This document shows positions 45,824-54,959 of a DNA stretch of 64,000 nucleotides, one piece after another (the stretch's first letter is position 1; each line of letters begins with the position of its first letter). The stretch lies in NCBI RefSeq assembly GCF_048323675.1, contig NZ_JBLWFK010000009.1:1-64000 (forward strand), in the 5' to 3' direction. This stretch comes from Mangrovimicrobium sp048323675. GTDB taxonomy: Bacteria > Pseudomonadota > Gammaproteobacteria > Pseudomonadales > Halieaceae. A program made the translations under genes and the position numbers. The notes below the pieces were generated by a model that saw only the letters and a program-made list of their open reading frames with translations, was not told the DNA's origin and searched no databases.

Positions 45824-46665
45824 GTCCAGCCTCCCCTGCCGATAGCAGGCACACGATAGCCATAGCGCTGGATATCCTCGCGGTATACCGCGGCAATTTT
45901 CTCCAGCAGTTCCGCGTTGTAAAACGCCCGGTAATCGGGGTAGGTATCCGCTTCGGTACGCTTGAAGGGAACGTCGCCGACATAGTCCCCACAGTCCTGC
46001 CGCCGGGTATTGTGATGCGACGCGCTCAGCTCGCTCACCGAAGCCGGCAGCAGGCCGTAGCGCCGCGCCAGCGGCGCCAGTTCCTGCTCGAGGGTTTCGA
46101 GGTGAATGACATGATCGACATCGACCAGGCCGCGGGTTTCCAGGTTGTGCGCCTGCTGGCGGTAGTGGACGTCACAGCGGGCGACGTCGGTAGCGAGCAG
46201 GAACTCACAGAATTCGCTGAAGCAGACGCCCTCGCCTTCCTCGATATCGCGCCCCAGGAACTCGTTGAAGGGGCGGTGAAAGGCCTCGTCGCCCACCGTG
46301 CGAACCATATGCAGGTAACTGCTGACAGCCCGGGAGAAGGGGTCGCGCACCAGGCGCAGGTAGCGCATCTTGCCGAACTCGGCCCGGTGCACCCCGGCGG
46401 CATAGGCCTCGGACTTGCGGTAGACCCCGGTGCGGTAATCGTGAATCCAGCTGGACCAGGCCAGCGCCTGCTCCAGTTCGCCGCGCTGTAACAGGAACCA
46501 TTTGACGATAAAGGTACAGCCGGATTTGGCGGACCACAGTATCGCCACGTCCCGGTCTTCCAGGAACAGCGGATGGTTGGGGCCCTTGCAGGCCTCGTGG
46601 ATCTGCGCCCGCTTGGCGCTGTTGAAACGCATCCACTGGCGGTCGATAAAGGTCGAAAACTTCAC
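45820..46665 (-). CDS. sulfotransferase family 2-like protein
   Basis: This is a 281-residue protein. AILWSAKSGCTFIVKWFLLQRGE is the phosphosulfate P-loop, and MRYLRLVRDPFSRAVSSYLHMV the 3'-phosphate-binding region with the conserved RDP and Ser. This pattern fits carbohydrate sulfotransferases of the Sulfotransfer_2 type. GTG 46665 lies two bases after the upstream stop; ATG 46632 is the alternative. It follows the AlgJ/AlgX-like pair. Confidence 0.82.
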   Translation of the reverse strand: MKFSTFIDRQWMRFNSAKRAQIHEACKGPNHPLFLEDRDVAILWSAKSGCTFIVKWFLLQRGELEQALAWSSWIHDYRTGVYRKSEAYAAGVHRAEFGKMRYLRLVRDPFSRAVSSYLHMVRTVGDEAFHRPFNEFLGRDIEEGEGVCFSEFCEFLLATDVARCDVHYRQQAHNLETRGLVDVDHVIHLETLEQELAPLARRYGLLPASVSELSASHHNTRRQDCGDYVGDVPFKRTEADTYPDYRAFYNAELLEKIAAVYREDIQRYGYRVPAIGRGGWT

Positions 46666-46667
46666 TG

Positions 46668-48215
46668 TCAGGGTGTCCTGCTTGTCTGCACTGCAGCGCT
46701 GTCGATGAGGTCGAGTTCCAGGGGCTGCCACTGCTGGTGCACATCCCCGTTCGCCAGGTGAACCCGCAGCGGCGGGTTGGCCAGGCTGGCGTAGCCCGCA
46801 ACGAAGCCCTCATTCAGCCCCGGCAGGATGATGACCCGCAGGTCACGCCAGTTGCCACCCCCGTAACCATCGGGACCCCAGCGCAGGTTAAACAGCAGGC
46901 GACTGCGCTCCGCCGATTCCAGCGAGTACCTGAGGATAAACAGGCTCCCCTCGGGCAACCCGGTCCAGATACCGGGGCGGCGCAGTCGGGCCGCGTCGCC
47001 GCGCTCGACCTGAATGGCGCCACCGGCGACCAGCGCGGTATTGCCGACATCCGAAGGCTGGCGGACCGGCGCCCGTAGCAGCGCCCCGCGCTGCTGCAAC
47101 GCCGCGTAGAAGCGCAGCGGTACCTGCAACAGCCCCTCCTTGCGCAGCAGTTCCGGCAGGTAAGCGAGATCGCGCTGCAGTTGCTGCCCCTCACGCCGGG
47201 CCAGTGTAGCGCTGGTGACGAATTCACCAAAGCCTTCAGCGGGCGCCGCGCCATCGACCATCACATCGAGCATGGTCTCGCCTACCAGCGAGGTGTAGTG
47301 GCTGGCCTCCTTCCAGTAGCGGTTGTCGCTGCTGTAGCGGTTGAGACCGGTGAAATCATGGAAACCCTGGAGCGCCGCGATACGCCGCTTGAAGTCCAGC
47401 ACGTAGGGATAGTCGCGGGTGAGGTAGGTCTTGTAGTGCAGCGGGTTGAAAAACAGGGTGACCTCGATACCGTGGGCGCGGGCCAGTTCGAGGAAGGCGG
47501 CAACTTCTGCCGCGGCCGCCTCTCCACGGTAGCCGGAGCCACTCATGCGCGCGGAGAGCGTCGCATTGATGCCGCGGAAGCGCTTGTCCTGGGCCACGGG
47601 CGCCGCAAACATCTCGCGGGACTCCGCATCGATGCGCTCCCAGTCCTTCGCTGTGTCGAGGATAACCTCGGGCTGCACCTGCTTCGGGACGCTGCCGAGC
47701 GCATTGCCCAGGTCGTCGAGGGTCATTGGCGTAAACAGGTAAAACACCATACCGGCAAACCGGTCCTGCCAGTCGACCGGGTAACCGCGGCGCAGGTAGT
47801 GACTGCGGTTATCCTCCGGGTTCCAGAACCAGGAGATGTCGTCCAGCCCGAGGTAGACCCGCTTCAGGGTGACGCCGCTGTCGATCAGCGTGCGCAGTGC
47901 CTGCAGGTGATTGGCGGGCAGCCCGCCGGAATGCCAGAAGTTGTAGCAATGCCCCGGCGCCCGCCGCGGGTCCAGCGAGCCGACCCGCGACGAGCCCATG
48001 ATCAGGCAGTCGTAGTCGCTATCGGTGGTGGCCAGGAAGCGGGTCTTGAGCCAGTGCCGGTTGGGCCGCGCCATGCCGTTGAAGGTCTGGTAATCCGCGG
48101 CGAATATACCCCAGCGATCCGCCCGGTAGTTGAACCAGGCAGTGGCGAGCAACAGCGCTGCCGCTACCAGCAACGCGGTGAGCAGGAACCCGCCAGTGCC
48201 CAGGCGTCTATTCAT
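46668..48215 (-). CDS. AlgJ/AlgX-like SGNH acetyltransfer partner 1
   Basis: This is a 515-residue protein with an N-terminal signal anchor (FLLTALLVAAALLLATAWFNY) and a periplasmic SGNH-like domain: CLIMGSSRVGSLDP (about 74) and DNRYWKEASHYTS (Asp...His, about 303). A C-terminal beta-rich region of about 150 residues follows. In alginate and similar systems such proteins take the acetyl group delivered by the MBOAT protein and transfer it to the polymer. ATG 48215 overlaps the end of the paralogue upstream by 8 bp. Substrate unknown. Confidence 0.8.
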   Translation of the reverse strand: MNRRLGTGGFLLTALLVAAALLLATAWFNYRADRWGIFAADYQTFNGMARPNRHWLKTRFLATTDSDYDCLIMGSSRVGSLDPRRAPGHCYNFWHSGGLPANHLQALRTLIDSGVTLKRVYLGLDDISWFWNPEDNRSHYLRRGYPVDWQDRFAGMVFYLFTPMTLDDLGNALGSVPKQVQPEVILDTAKDWERIDAESREMFAAPVAQDKRFRGINATLSARMSGSGYRGEAAAAEVAAFLELARAHGIEVTLFFNPLHYKTYLTRDYPYVLDFKRRIAALQGFHDFTGLNRYSSDNRYWKEASHYTSLVGETMLDVMVDGAAPAEGFGEFVTSATLARREGQQLQRDLAYLPELLRKEGLLQVPLRFYAALQQRGALLRAPVRQPSDVGNTALVAGGAIQVERGDAARLRRPGIWTGLPEGSLFILRYSLESAERSRLLFNLRWGPDGYGGGNWRDLRVIILPGLNEGFVAGYASLANPPLRVHLANGDVHQQWQPLELDLIDSAAVQTSRTP

Positions 48216-49779
48216 GGTGGCCTCCACCGGTGTTCGCGGTCGCGTCTGCGGCAGCCGCCGGCGCCTGCCCCTGTTGCGCATCCAGTCGCAGCAGGCGCAG
48301 GGCGCGCCAGTGGTAGGCCAGGTTGCCGCCGCCCAGGTTGATGCGCAGGCGCGGCCTGTCCACGGAGGCGTAACCGGCGTAGCGCAGCAGGCTGCTTCCG
48401 GCGGCGACAGGCACCTGCTGCACCTGCTCGCCGCTGCCGTAGAGTTTCCTGTCCCGGGTCATGCGCAGGGTCATGCTTTCCGGCAACGCGCTATCGAGCT
48501 CGAACTCCAGCACAAAATACTCCCCCGCCCGGAGTTCCAGGCCGAGTTCCGAGGTGCGGGCCCGCCCGTCATCACCGCGCTCGAAGCGTATTTCCCGCCG
48601 CTCGAGGGGATCGCCCGCCTGTGGATCCAGGGGCGGCTGGTGGGCAATCGCCCGCGCCTGCAGTTGCGACCGCTTGTCCCAGTAAGTAAACAGGCGCGGC
48701 GGGATCGCCAGCATTCCCTCGCGTTGCAGCAGTTGCGGCATCCAGGACGCATCCACGCGCAACTGCGCCGCTTCGCCGGCATCCAGCGTGGCAGGTGTGA
48801 CTTTCCGCCCCAGTTGCGGCATCCGAGCTGTCTCGCCATTGAGGTCCGCGGCCATCCTGTCCCCCACCATCGCGGAAAAATGGCTGGTTTCCCGCCAGTA
48901 GCGGTTGTCGGTGGTAACCGGGTTCAGGCCACTGAAATCGAGGAAGGGCTGGAGTTCCGCGATACCCCGCTTGAAGCGGTAGAACCAGTCGTAGTTGCGG
49001 CTGAGGTAAGTCTTGTAGTGCAGCGGCATGAAAAACAGCTGGACGTCGATGTGCCGCTCTTGCGCCAGCGCCAACAGTTCGCGCAGGGCCGCGAGGCTGA
49101 CATCGCCGTAATAGTGGCTGCCCTCGCCCATCCCGTCCAGCCGGCGAAAGCGAATGTCCGTCATGCCCGGGTGGTCATAGTACTTCTGGTAGCGGCGGCG
49201 GATGCGATCGGTATCCAGATTCGGGTCGACGATAAAGCGGGGGGTATCAATTTTCGGCCGCTCCCGCGTCACCAGCGCCAGGTCGGTCAGCGATGGCGGC
49301 TGCATCAGGTAGAGGTTGGCGAAGCCCAGCGCATCCGGCCATGACTCGGGGTAGGCCCGGCGCATGCGCTGGCGCTCGCCATCCGCCGGGTTCTCGTTAT
49401 AGGACAGGTCGTCGATGGCGATGTACACCCGCCGCACCGGCAAACCGCTGTCCAGCAACAGGCGGATGGCCCGCAGGTGATCCGGCAACAAGCCGGCGGA
49501 GTGGGTGAAGTTGTAGCAGCTGTCCCCGAAATGCCGGGCGTCGACCGCGGCCAGTCGCGACGAGCCGAACATGAAACAGTCGTAGTCGTGTGTCGTCGAC
49601 AGCAGGTATTTCGCTTTCAGGTAAAGTTTGTTGATGATGATTTTTTCATGGAAACTGCGAAAATCCCCGGCGAAAACTCCCCAGCGATCGGCGCGGTAGT
49701 GGTATCCGCCAATCGCCACCACCACCGCGAAAAATACCGCGGCGGCGAGTGACAGGAACTGGCGTGGTCGCAGGATCAA
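48208..49779 (-). CDS. AlgJ/AlgX-like SGNH acetyltransfer partner 2
   Basis: This 523-residue protein is a paralogue of the downstream gene, with the same layout: signal anchor (FLSLAAAVFFAVVVAIGGYHY), CFMFGSSRLAAVDARHFGDSCYNFTHS (about 72), IDDLSYNENP, DNRYWRETSHFSA (about 297) and a C-terminal beta-rich domain. It starts with TTG 49779, three bases after the MBOAT stop; no better start lies nearby. It probably works with the MBOAT acyltransferase in glycan O-acetylation. Confidence 0.8.
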   Translation of the reverse strand: MILRPRQFLSLAAAVFFAVVVAIGGYHYRADRWGVFAGDFRSFHEKIIINKLYLKAKYLLSTTHDYDCFMFGSSRLAAVDARHFGDSCYNFTHSAGLLPDHLRAIRLLLDSGLPVRRVYIAIDDLSYNENPADGERQRMRRAYPESWPDALGFANLYLMQPPSLTDLALVTRERPKIDTPRFIVDPNLDTDRIRRRYQKYYDHPGMTDIRFRRLDGMGEGSHYYGDVSLAALRELLALAQERHIDVQLFFMPLHYKTYLSRNYDWFYRFKRGIAELQPFLDFSGLNPVTTDNRYWRETSHFSAMVGDRMAADLNGETARMPQLGRKVTPATLDAGEAAQLRVDASWMPQLLQREGMLAIPPRLFTYWDKRSQLQARAIAHQPPLDPQAGDPLERREIRFERGDDGRARTSELGLELRAGEYFVLEFELDSALPESMTLRMTRDRKLYGSGEQVQQVPVAAGSSLLRYAGYASVDRPRLRINLGGGNLAYHWRALRLLRLDAQQGQAPAAAADATANTGGGHHE

Positions 49780-49782
49780 GGG

Positions 49783-51324
49783 TCAGAACGCAAAGTAGAT
49801 GAATTCCCTGGCGGTCGAGGAAAGCACGACCACCACCGCCCAGGCACCCAGCAGGCCGACGATGGCGGCGTTCCACCAGGTCAGTCGCTGCACTTTCTCG
49901 TCGCTATCCTCCTCGACATTGAAAATCTGGTAGGTGTTGGGCATGAACAGGACCACCGCGAAGGCGATGATCAGCAGGTTTGCCCAGGCCACGTTGTCGT
50001 CGAGGTTGGTGGACAGGCCCTGCAGGGTGCGTTCCCACAGGCGCTGGTTTTCCGCGCTGAACGCGGCGAACAGTTCCCGCGCGCTGGACAGGTCCAGGTG
50101 CACGATCCCGCCCCAGATGTGCAGCATGTCGTCCAGGGTGGTAAGGCGGAACACCGCAAACAGCATCATGATCATGGCGAACAGGTAGACGCGCCCGAGC
50201 ACACGGGTGAACAGGCGGCCGATCCACCAGCGCCCCAGTTGCATGAACACCCCATCCTTGGCCGGGGTCAGCACCCGCTCGGTCGCCATGACACAGCCGT
50301 GCAGGAAGCCCCAGACCACGAAATTCCAGCCGGCGCCGTGCCAGAGCCCGCTGAGCGTCATCACGATGACGGTATTGAGGTTGGAGCGCAGCTCACCCTT
50401 GCGGCTGCCGCCCAGCGGGATATAGACATAGTCGCGGAAAAAGGCGCTCAGGGTGATGTTCCAGCGCCGCCAGTATTCGCGCACCGAGGTCGACTTGTAG
50501 GGCGAGTAGAAATTGATCGGCAGGCGAATGCCAAACATCCTGCCCAGCCCCAGCGCCATATCGCTGTAGCCGGAAAAGTCGAAATAGATCTCCAGGGTAT
50601 AGGACAACAGTGCGCCGAAGGCCTCTGGGGACGTCAGTGTGTAGCCGTCCTCGAGGCGCTCGAACAGGGGGATCGAGTACTCGCCGAGGCCGTCGGCAAT
50701 GGCAACTTTCTTGAACAGGCCGATCAGGAAGATGGACAGGCCGATGGCAAACTCATGCCAGGAAAACGGCGCCAGCCAGGAACTCCTGAACTGGGGCACG
50801 ATACGCCGGTAGTGCACGATAGGGCCGGCGATCAGTTGCGGGAAGAAAGTGACGAACAGCGCGTACTCTGCCCGGGTGCCCTCGATACTCTGCAATTTAC
50901 CCTGGTAGGTATCGACCAGGTAGGCAATCTGCTGGAAGGTAAAGAACGAGATCGCCAGCGGCAGGACGATATCGAGATCCGGCGCCTGGCGGCTGGCGAC
51001 ATAGGCCGCTGCATCCACCAGCATCTGCGAATACTTGAAATAACCCAGCAGCAGCAGGTTGAAGACGACGCCAAAGGCCAGCAGTGCCGAGCGATGGCGA
51101 TGCTCCCTTACCGGGGCGAGGTAGTGTCCGAGCAGGTAGTTGGCCAGCATGGAGCCGCCAATCAGCAGCAGGTAGGCGGGATTCCAGTAGCCATAGAATG
51201 CCAGCGACAGCGCCGCCAGCAGGTACACCGTGGCCCCGTAGCCGAGCAGCCGCAGGCATAGCAGGAAGCCGCTGAACACCAGCGGCAGGTAGACAAAAAT
51301 GAATTCGATGGAATTGAACAGCAT
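49783..51324 (-). CDS. MBOAT O-acyltransferase (AlgI-like)
   Basis: This 513-residue integral membrane protein has about ten helices. It starts MLFNSIEFIFVYLPLVFSGF, typical of AlgI/DltB-like proteins. FYSPYKSTSVREYWRRWNITLSAFFRDYVYIPLGGSR and LSGLWHGAGWNFVVWGFLHG (catalytic His about 328) are diagnostic. It moves acetyl groups across the inner membrane to the SGNH partners encoded directly downstream. ATG 51324. Confidence 0.93.
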   Translation of the reverse strand: MLFNSIEFIFVYLPLVFSGFLLCLRLLGYGATVYLLAALSLAFYGYWNPAYLLLIGGSMLANYLLGHYLAPVREHRHRSALLAFGVVFNLLLLGYFKYSQMLVDAAAYVASRQAPDLDIVLPLAISFFTFQQIAYLVDTYQGKLQSIEGTRAEYALFVTFFPQLIAGPIVHYRRIVPQFRSSWLAPFSWHEFAIGLSIFLIGLFKKVAIADGLGEYSIPLFERLEDGYTLTSPEAFGALLSYTLEIYFDFSGYSDMALGLGRMFGIRLPINFYSPYKSTSVREYWRRWNITLSAFFRDYVYIPLGGSRKGELRSNLNTVIVMTLSGLWHGAGWNFVVWGFLHGCVMATERVLTPAKDGVFMQLGRWWIGRLFTRVLGRVYLFAMIMMLFAVFRLTTLDDMLHIWGGIVHLDLSSARELFAAFSAENQRLWERTLQGLSTNLDDNVAWANLLIIAFAVVLFMPNTYQIFNVEEDSDEKVQRLTWWNAAIVGLLGAWAVVVVLSSTAREFIYFAF

Positions 51325-51378
51325 ATTATTTAATCCGTGCGCTGCGCGGGCGGCTTATCTCCCCCGGGTCGCCATGCA

Positions 51379-52455
51379 TCAGTCCCCTGGTTTCTCCACT
51401 GCGGATAGCAGTTTCTCCAGTTGTTTTTCCAGCCGGCTGACCCGCTGCGCCAGCCGGTGGCACTTGCGCTCCTGGCTGATCAGCAGGCCGATCATCAACT
51501 TGGCGATACGTTCCGGTTCCAGTGCATCCTCTGGATGCACATGGTGCTCTCCGACCAGGCCCGGGAACAACTCGCCGCGCGGGGACTGACGGAAACGCCG
51601 CGCCACCTCCGCATTCGAGGCGCCAAAGCGCGTGAGAATGCGCTCCCGCAGAGACCCCGAAAACAGCCCTCCCGCGTCGTAATCCGCATCGTAGGGCAGG
51701 TGTTCGACGGCCTCCGAGAGTCCGTGCAGGAAGGCCCTGCGCGGCATGTTGCCAAGGGCAAATTGATCGGCGTGGGCGGCCAGCCGCAGGGCGTCATAGG
51801 GCAGGCTGGGGTTCGCCGGCTGCGGGGCGAAGACCAGGCTGTCGGGAGCCAGTCCCAGCAGCTCGCAGATATCGGCCTGGATACCGCGCGCCTGGACCTG
51901 CTCATAGACCCGGACATGGATTCGCTCGTCGCCAAACCGCGCCGCCCAGGCGTCGAGAACCTGGAGGTAATCCAGCAGGCCCAGGCGCACCCCATCCAGC
52001 GCGTACAGTTCGACATCGCTGTCCAGCGCCACGATCCCCGCCTTGGCCTCCTCGCAGAAACTGGAGGCGATGACATTGTCCTGGCGGCGGACATAGGCAA
52101 TCACCTGGACATCGTAGCGCTGCTCGAGATCCTCCGGCAGGTCTGCCGGACTGGCGAACCAGAAGTTCTCCGAGGACAGCACCACCGCGGAGGCGCCGCT
52201 CGACTCCCGCTCGCGTTCAAGCTGCTGCCAGAGCAGGGCCGCATCGGGCCGCGGCAGCCCCGCCGCGGTGCACATCTGCGGCAGGCAGGCATAGGCGAAC
52301 AGGTGGGAGGCCTGCTGGAAACGCCCGGCCAGCGGGTACAAAAGGCCCGCCTGCTGCAGGTGCGGGGCGTTGTCCGCGAGGAAGCGCTGCAACGCAGTAG
52401 AGCCGGTTTTCGGGCGCCCGATATGCAGGTAGAGCTTTGGCCTGGTCAGTGTCAC
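51379..52455 (-). CDS. sulfotransferase-like protein with C-terminal coiled coil
   Basis: This is a 358-residue protein. LYLHIGRPKTGSTALQRFLADNA (about 8-30) is a PAPS P-loop, and VQVIAYVRRQDNVIASSF the 3'-phosphate region. VVLSSENFWF is also typical of this group. The last 40 residues (RLAQRVSRLEKQLEKLL) form a short coiled coil. GTG 52455 overlaps the stop of the upstream GT4 gene (GTGA), so translation is coupled; the MBOAT gene starts about 55 bp downstream. Confidence 0.8.
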   Translation of the reverse strand: MTLTRPKLYLHIGRPKTGSTALQRFLADNAPHLQQAGLLYPLAGRFQQASHLFAYACLPQMCTAAGLPRPDAALLWQQLERERESSGASAVVLSSENFWFASPADLPEDLEQRYDVQVIAYVRRQDNVIASSFCEEAKAGIVALDSDVELYALDGVRLGLLDYLQVLDAWAARFGDERIHVRVYEQVQARGIQADICELLGLAPDSLVFAPQPANPSLPYDALRLAAHADQFALGNMPRRAFLHGLSEAVEHLPYDADYDAGGLFSGSLRERILTRFGASNAEVARRFRQSPRGELFPGLVGEHHVHPEDALEPERIAKLMIGLLISQERKCHRLAQRVSRLEKQLEKLLSAVEKPGD

Positions 52456-53675
52456 TCCAGTAACCCCCGCAGTATTTCATCAAGTTCAGCGGACTGGCTG
52501 GCGAAACTGCGCAGTTGTCCCTTGTAGGGGTTGCGGTAGTCGGCCCAGTCGCGCCCCGCGGCCTCGACCAGCGCAGCGGCCAGCTCTCGCGGGCCGCTGT
52601 CGAAGGGCACCAGCCTCCCGTTTTCCCCGTCGACGATATTTTCCACCGGCGCGCCGCAGTCGGTCGCGATCACCCAGACATCCCTGGCCAGCGCCTCCCG
52701 GACAGTCAGTCCGAAACTCTCCTTCCACTGGGAGGGAAACAGCAGTACGTCGATGCCGGCAAAAAAGGTATCCATGGTTTCCATGGTGTAGGCGGAAACG
52801 AAGTCCACTTTGACATCGCGCCGCCAGTCGCTGGAGGAACGCCAACTGGTGCCGAGGTTCTGCGCCGCGTCGACGACGCGCAGGCTGTAATTGGCCAGCC
52901 CGGCCTGCTCAAAGGCGCTGAGCATCAGCGCGGCGCCCTTGATCTCGCCCGGCCCGCCGGTGAAACCGAACACGGTTTTGCCGCCCCCGGCCCGGCTGCG
53001 GCGGCGCAGCGCGTCAAAACCCTCGCCGGGCAGGCAGATGCCGTTGCCGTTGACCTGCGAGGTCGCCTCCGGGAAACCGCTGGCGACGTGCAGGCGGCGA
53101 TGGAACTCGCTGGGATAGAGCAGCCGGTCCACGTACTGCAGGGCATCGCGCAGCTGGCGGTCGCGCTCGCGCAGCGCGCCAATCGACGCGGTGCAGTACT
53201 GGCACTGGGCGCGGTCGATGCGCTGCTGGTTACAGTAGCGGCCGTCGGAGTTGATCATGAACTGGCGGTCGCAGAGCCACCAGCAGTCGTGCAGGGTGAC
53301 CGCCAGCCGGCAGCCGTACTCGCGCAGCGCCGGAAACCAGCCGACACCCAGGCCCTGCAGCGCATGCGCATGGCACACCGTCGGGCGATAGGCGGCGAGG
53401 ACATCCCGCACCACCGCGTCGAAGCGCGGGTTGCTGTAGTCCCCGAGGTAATCGGGTTCGCTGTGCACCACCACGGCGACCACGTCCATGCCGTCGAAGC
53501 GATAGCGGCGCAGGGAGTACTCCGGCATGTTGAAGTCGCGGATGGTAGTCAGCACCAGCACCTGCCAGCCGTGGTTCCGGTGCAGGTCGCGGGAACAGGC
53601 CTCCGCCACCACCGTGCCGCCACCGAAGCGGTGCGGGGCAAAGTGCAGGTTGACCACCAGCAGGCGCTTATCCAT
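52452..53675 (-). CDS. GT4-type glycosyltransferase
   Basis: This is a 407-residue GT-B protein. The N-terminal half has LVVNLHFAPHRFGGGTVVAE and VCHAHALQGLG. The C-terminal half has VFGFTGGPGEIKGAALML, LLFPSQWKESFGLTVREALA and GAPVENIVDGENGRLVPF, the GT4 donor-binding E-x7-E region. A cysteine-containing WWLCDRQFMINSDGRYC segment is like that in other bacterial capsule GT4s. ATG 53675 overlaps the upstream gene by 8 bp; an upstream frame to 53705 is rejected. Confidence 0.88.
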   Translation of the reverse strand: MDKRLLVVNLHFAPHRFGGGTVVAEACSRDLHRNHGWQVLVLTTIRDFNMPEYSLRRYRFDGMDVVAVVVHSEPDYLGDYSNPRFDAVVRDVLAAYRPTVCHAHALQGLGVGWFPALREYGCRLAVTLHDCWWLCDRQFMINSDGRYCNQQRIDRAQCQYCTASIGALRERDRQLRDALQYVDRLLYPSEFHRRLHVASGFPEATSQVNGNGICLPGEGFDALRRRSRAGGGKTVFGFTGGPGEIKGAALMLSAFEQAGLANYSLRVVDAAQNLGTSWRSSSDWRRDVKVDFVSAYTMETMDTFFAGIDVLLFPSQWKESFGLTVREALARDVWVIATDCGAPVENIVDGENGRLVPFDSGPRELAAALVEAAGRDWADYRNPYKGQLRSFASQSAELDEILRGLLE

Positions 53676-54945
53676 GGGCCACCCCCACTCCCAGTTCGGC
53701 GGCAAGACCCGACCACGCCGGCGCGTCGAGGCACTGGGTCTCCAGCACCTGCCGCTGCGCCGCCCGGGCGAGCCGGTCGCGCAGGGCCGGGTCCTCGATC
53801 AGCTGCTGCAGCGCCTGTTGCCAGGCGGCCTCGCTGTCACAGAGCATGCCGGTTTCAGCGTGCGAGACAAGGTCGGCAAACTGGCCGATACGGTCCGCCA
53901 CGGTAACCACACCGCACAGGCTGGCCTCGAGGTAGCGAATGGCGCTCTTGCAGTCGTTAAAGGCGTCCCGCAGCAGGGGCACCAGATTGATATCGATACT
54001 GCGCAGGGTTTCCAGGTACACCGCGGTACTCTGGAACGACGAGGTAACTACCCGGTCAGCGAATGCCAGCAGCGCCTCCGGGGCACTGACGAACCCGCCC
54101 AGGCGCAGGTGCAGCTGCGGAAACTGTTCGAGCAGGCGCGCCAGCACCGGCACGATGCTGGCAAAATCCTGGTCGTGGGCCCGCGAGCCGGAGAAATAGC
54201 CCAGCCAGACCGCGTCGCCGCTGCGCACCGGCGCGGGAGGAAGACTGGCGTACACACTGAGCATCGCGCCGTCGACCAGGTTGGGCCACAGGACCACCTG
54301 CTGCAGCTGCAAGCGCTGCTGCGCCAGCGCCTGCATGGCCCGGGTGCTGACGATGACCCTGCCCACCCGCTGCATCATCGCCGCGTAGGAGGGGATCTGC
54401 GCCAGCAGGCCATCGCGCTCCCGGGCGCTCAGGGTCTCCAGGTTGCGATTCTGTGCGTAGCAATCCCGGTCGAAAATCGGGTCGTCGATGTCGTAATACA
54501 TGGACAGGCCAAGCCGCTCCGCTTCCGCTACCAGCGCCTCGCACTCGTCCCACCGTGGAATGCGGTAGAAGATCACCGTCGAGGCCAGTTGCATCAGGCT
54601 GAAGGCGCGATGCAGGTCGCGGAACTCCGCGTAGGCGCAGGGAATGCCGCGCGCGGTAAAGTATTCGACTTTCTGCAGCACCCGGTATTTCTTGCACTGG
54701 GGAATATCCAGCGCGCCGATGATGACCACGCCCTGGCCGCGGAAGACTGCAGGGGCAGCGCCGGCATCGCCCAGCTGGTGACGTTCATACCAGCGGGTGT
54801 AGCGATCGATACTGAAACGGGAAGTGGAGCGCAGGTGCGACAGGGCCTTGCGCAGGGTTACCTGCAGGCCGCCTTCGCGGATATTGGTGGCGAGCAAACG
54901 AAACAAACCACCCCAGGTCAGCCCCCGCTCCTTCAGCAACTTCAT
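53668..54945 (-). CDS. GT-B glycosyltransferase-like protein
   Basis: This is a 425-residue protein. The N-terminal half contains VVIIGALDIPQCKKYRVLQKVEYF and YYDIDDPIFD. The C-terminal half has VWLGYFSGSRAHDQDF, INLVPLLRDAFNDCKSAIRYLEASLCGV and QFADLVSHAETGMLCDS, a GT4-like donor site. This pattern occurs in capsule and O-antigen glycosyltransferases that lack a close model. ATG 54945. It overlaps the next gene by 8 bp and follows the GT2 gene by 14 bp, so it belongs to one operon with them. Confidence 0.8.
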   Translation of the reverse strand: MKLLKERGLTWGGLFRLLATNIREGGLQVTLRKALSHLRSTSRFSIDRYTRWYERHQLGDAGAAPAVFRGQGVVIIGALDIPQCKKYRVLQKVEYFTARGIPCAYAEFRDLHRAFSLMQLASTVIFYRIPRWDECEALVAEAERLGLSMYYDIDDPIFDRDCYAQNRNLETLSARERDGLLAQIPSYAAMMQRVGRVIVSTRAMQALAQQRLQLQQVVLWPNLVDGAMLSVYASLPPAPVRSGDAVWLGYFSGSRAHDQDFASIVPVLARLLEQFPQLHLRLGGFVSAPEALLAFADRVVTSSFQSTAVYLETLRSIDINLVPLLRDAFNDCKSAIRYLEASLCGVVTVADRIGQFADLVSHAETGMLCDSEAAWQQALQQLIEDPALRDRLARAAQRQVLETQCLDAPAWSGLAAELGVGVAHG

Positions 54946-54959
54946 AGACTGGGGCGACC

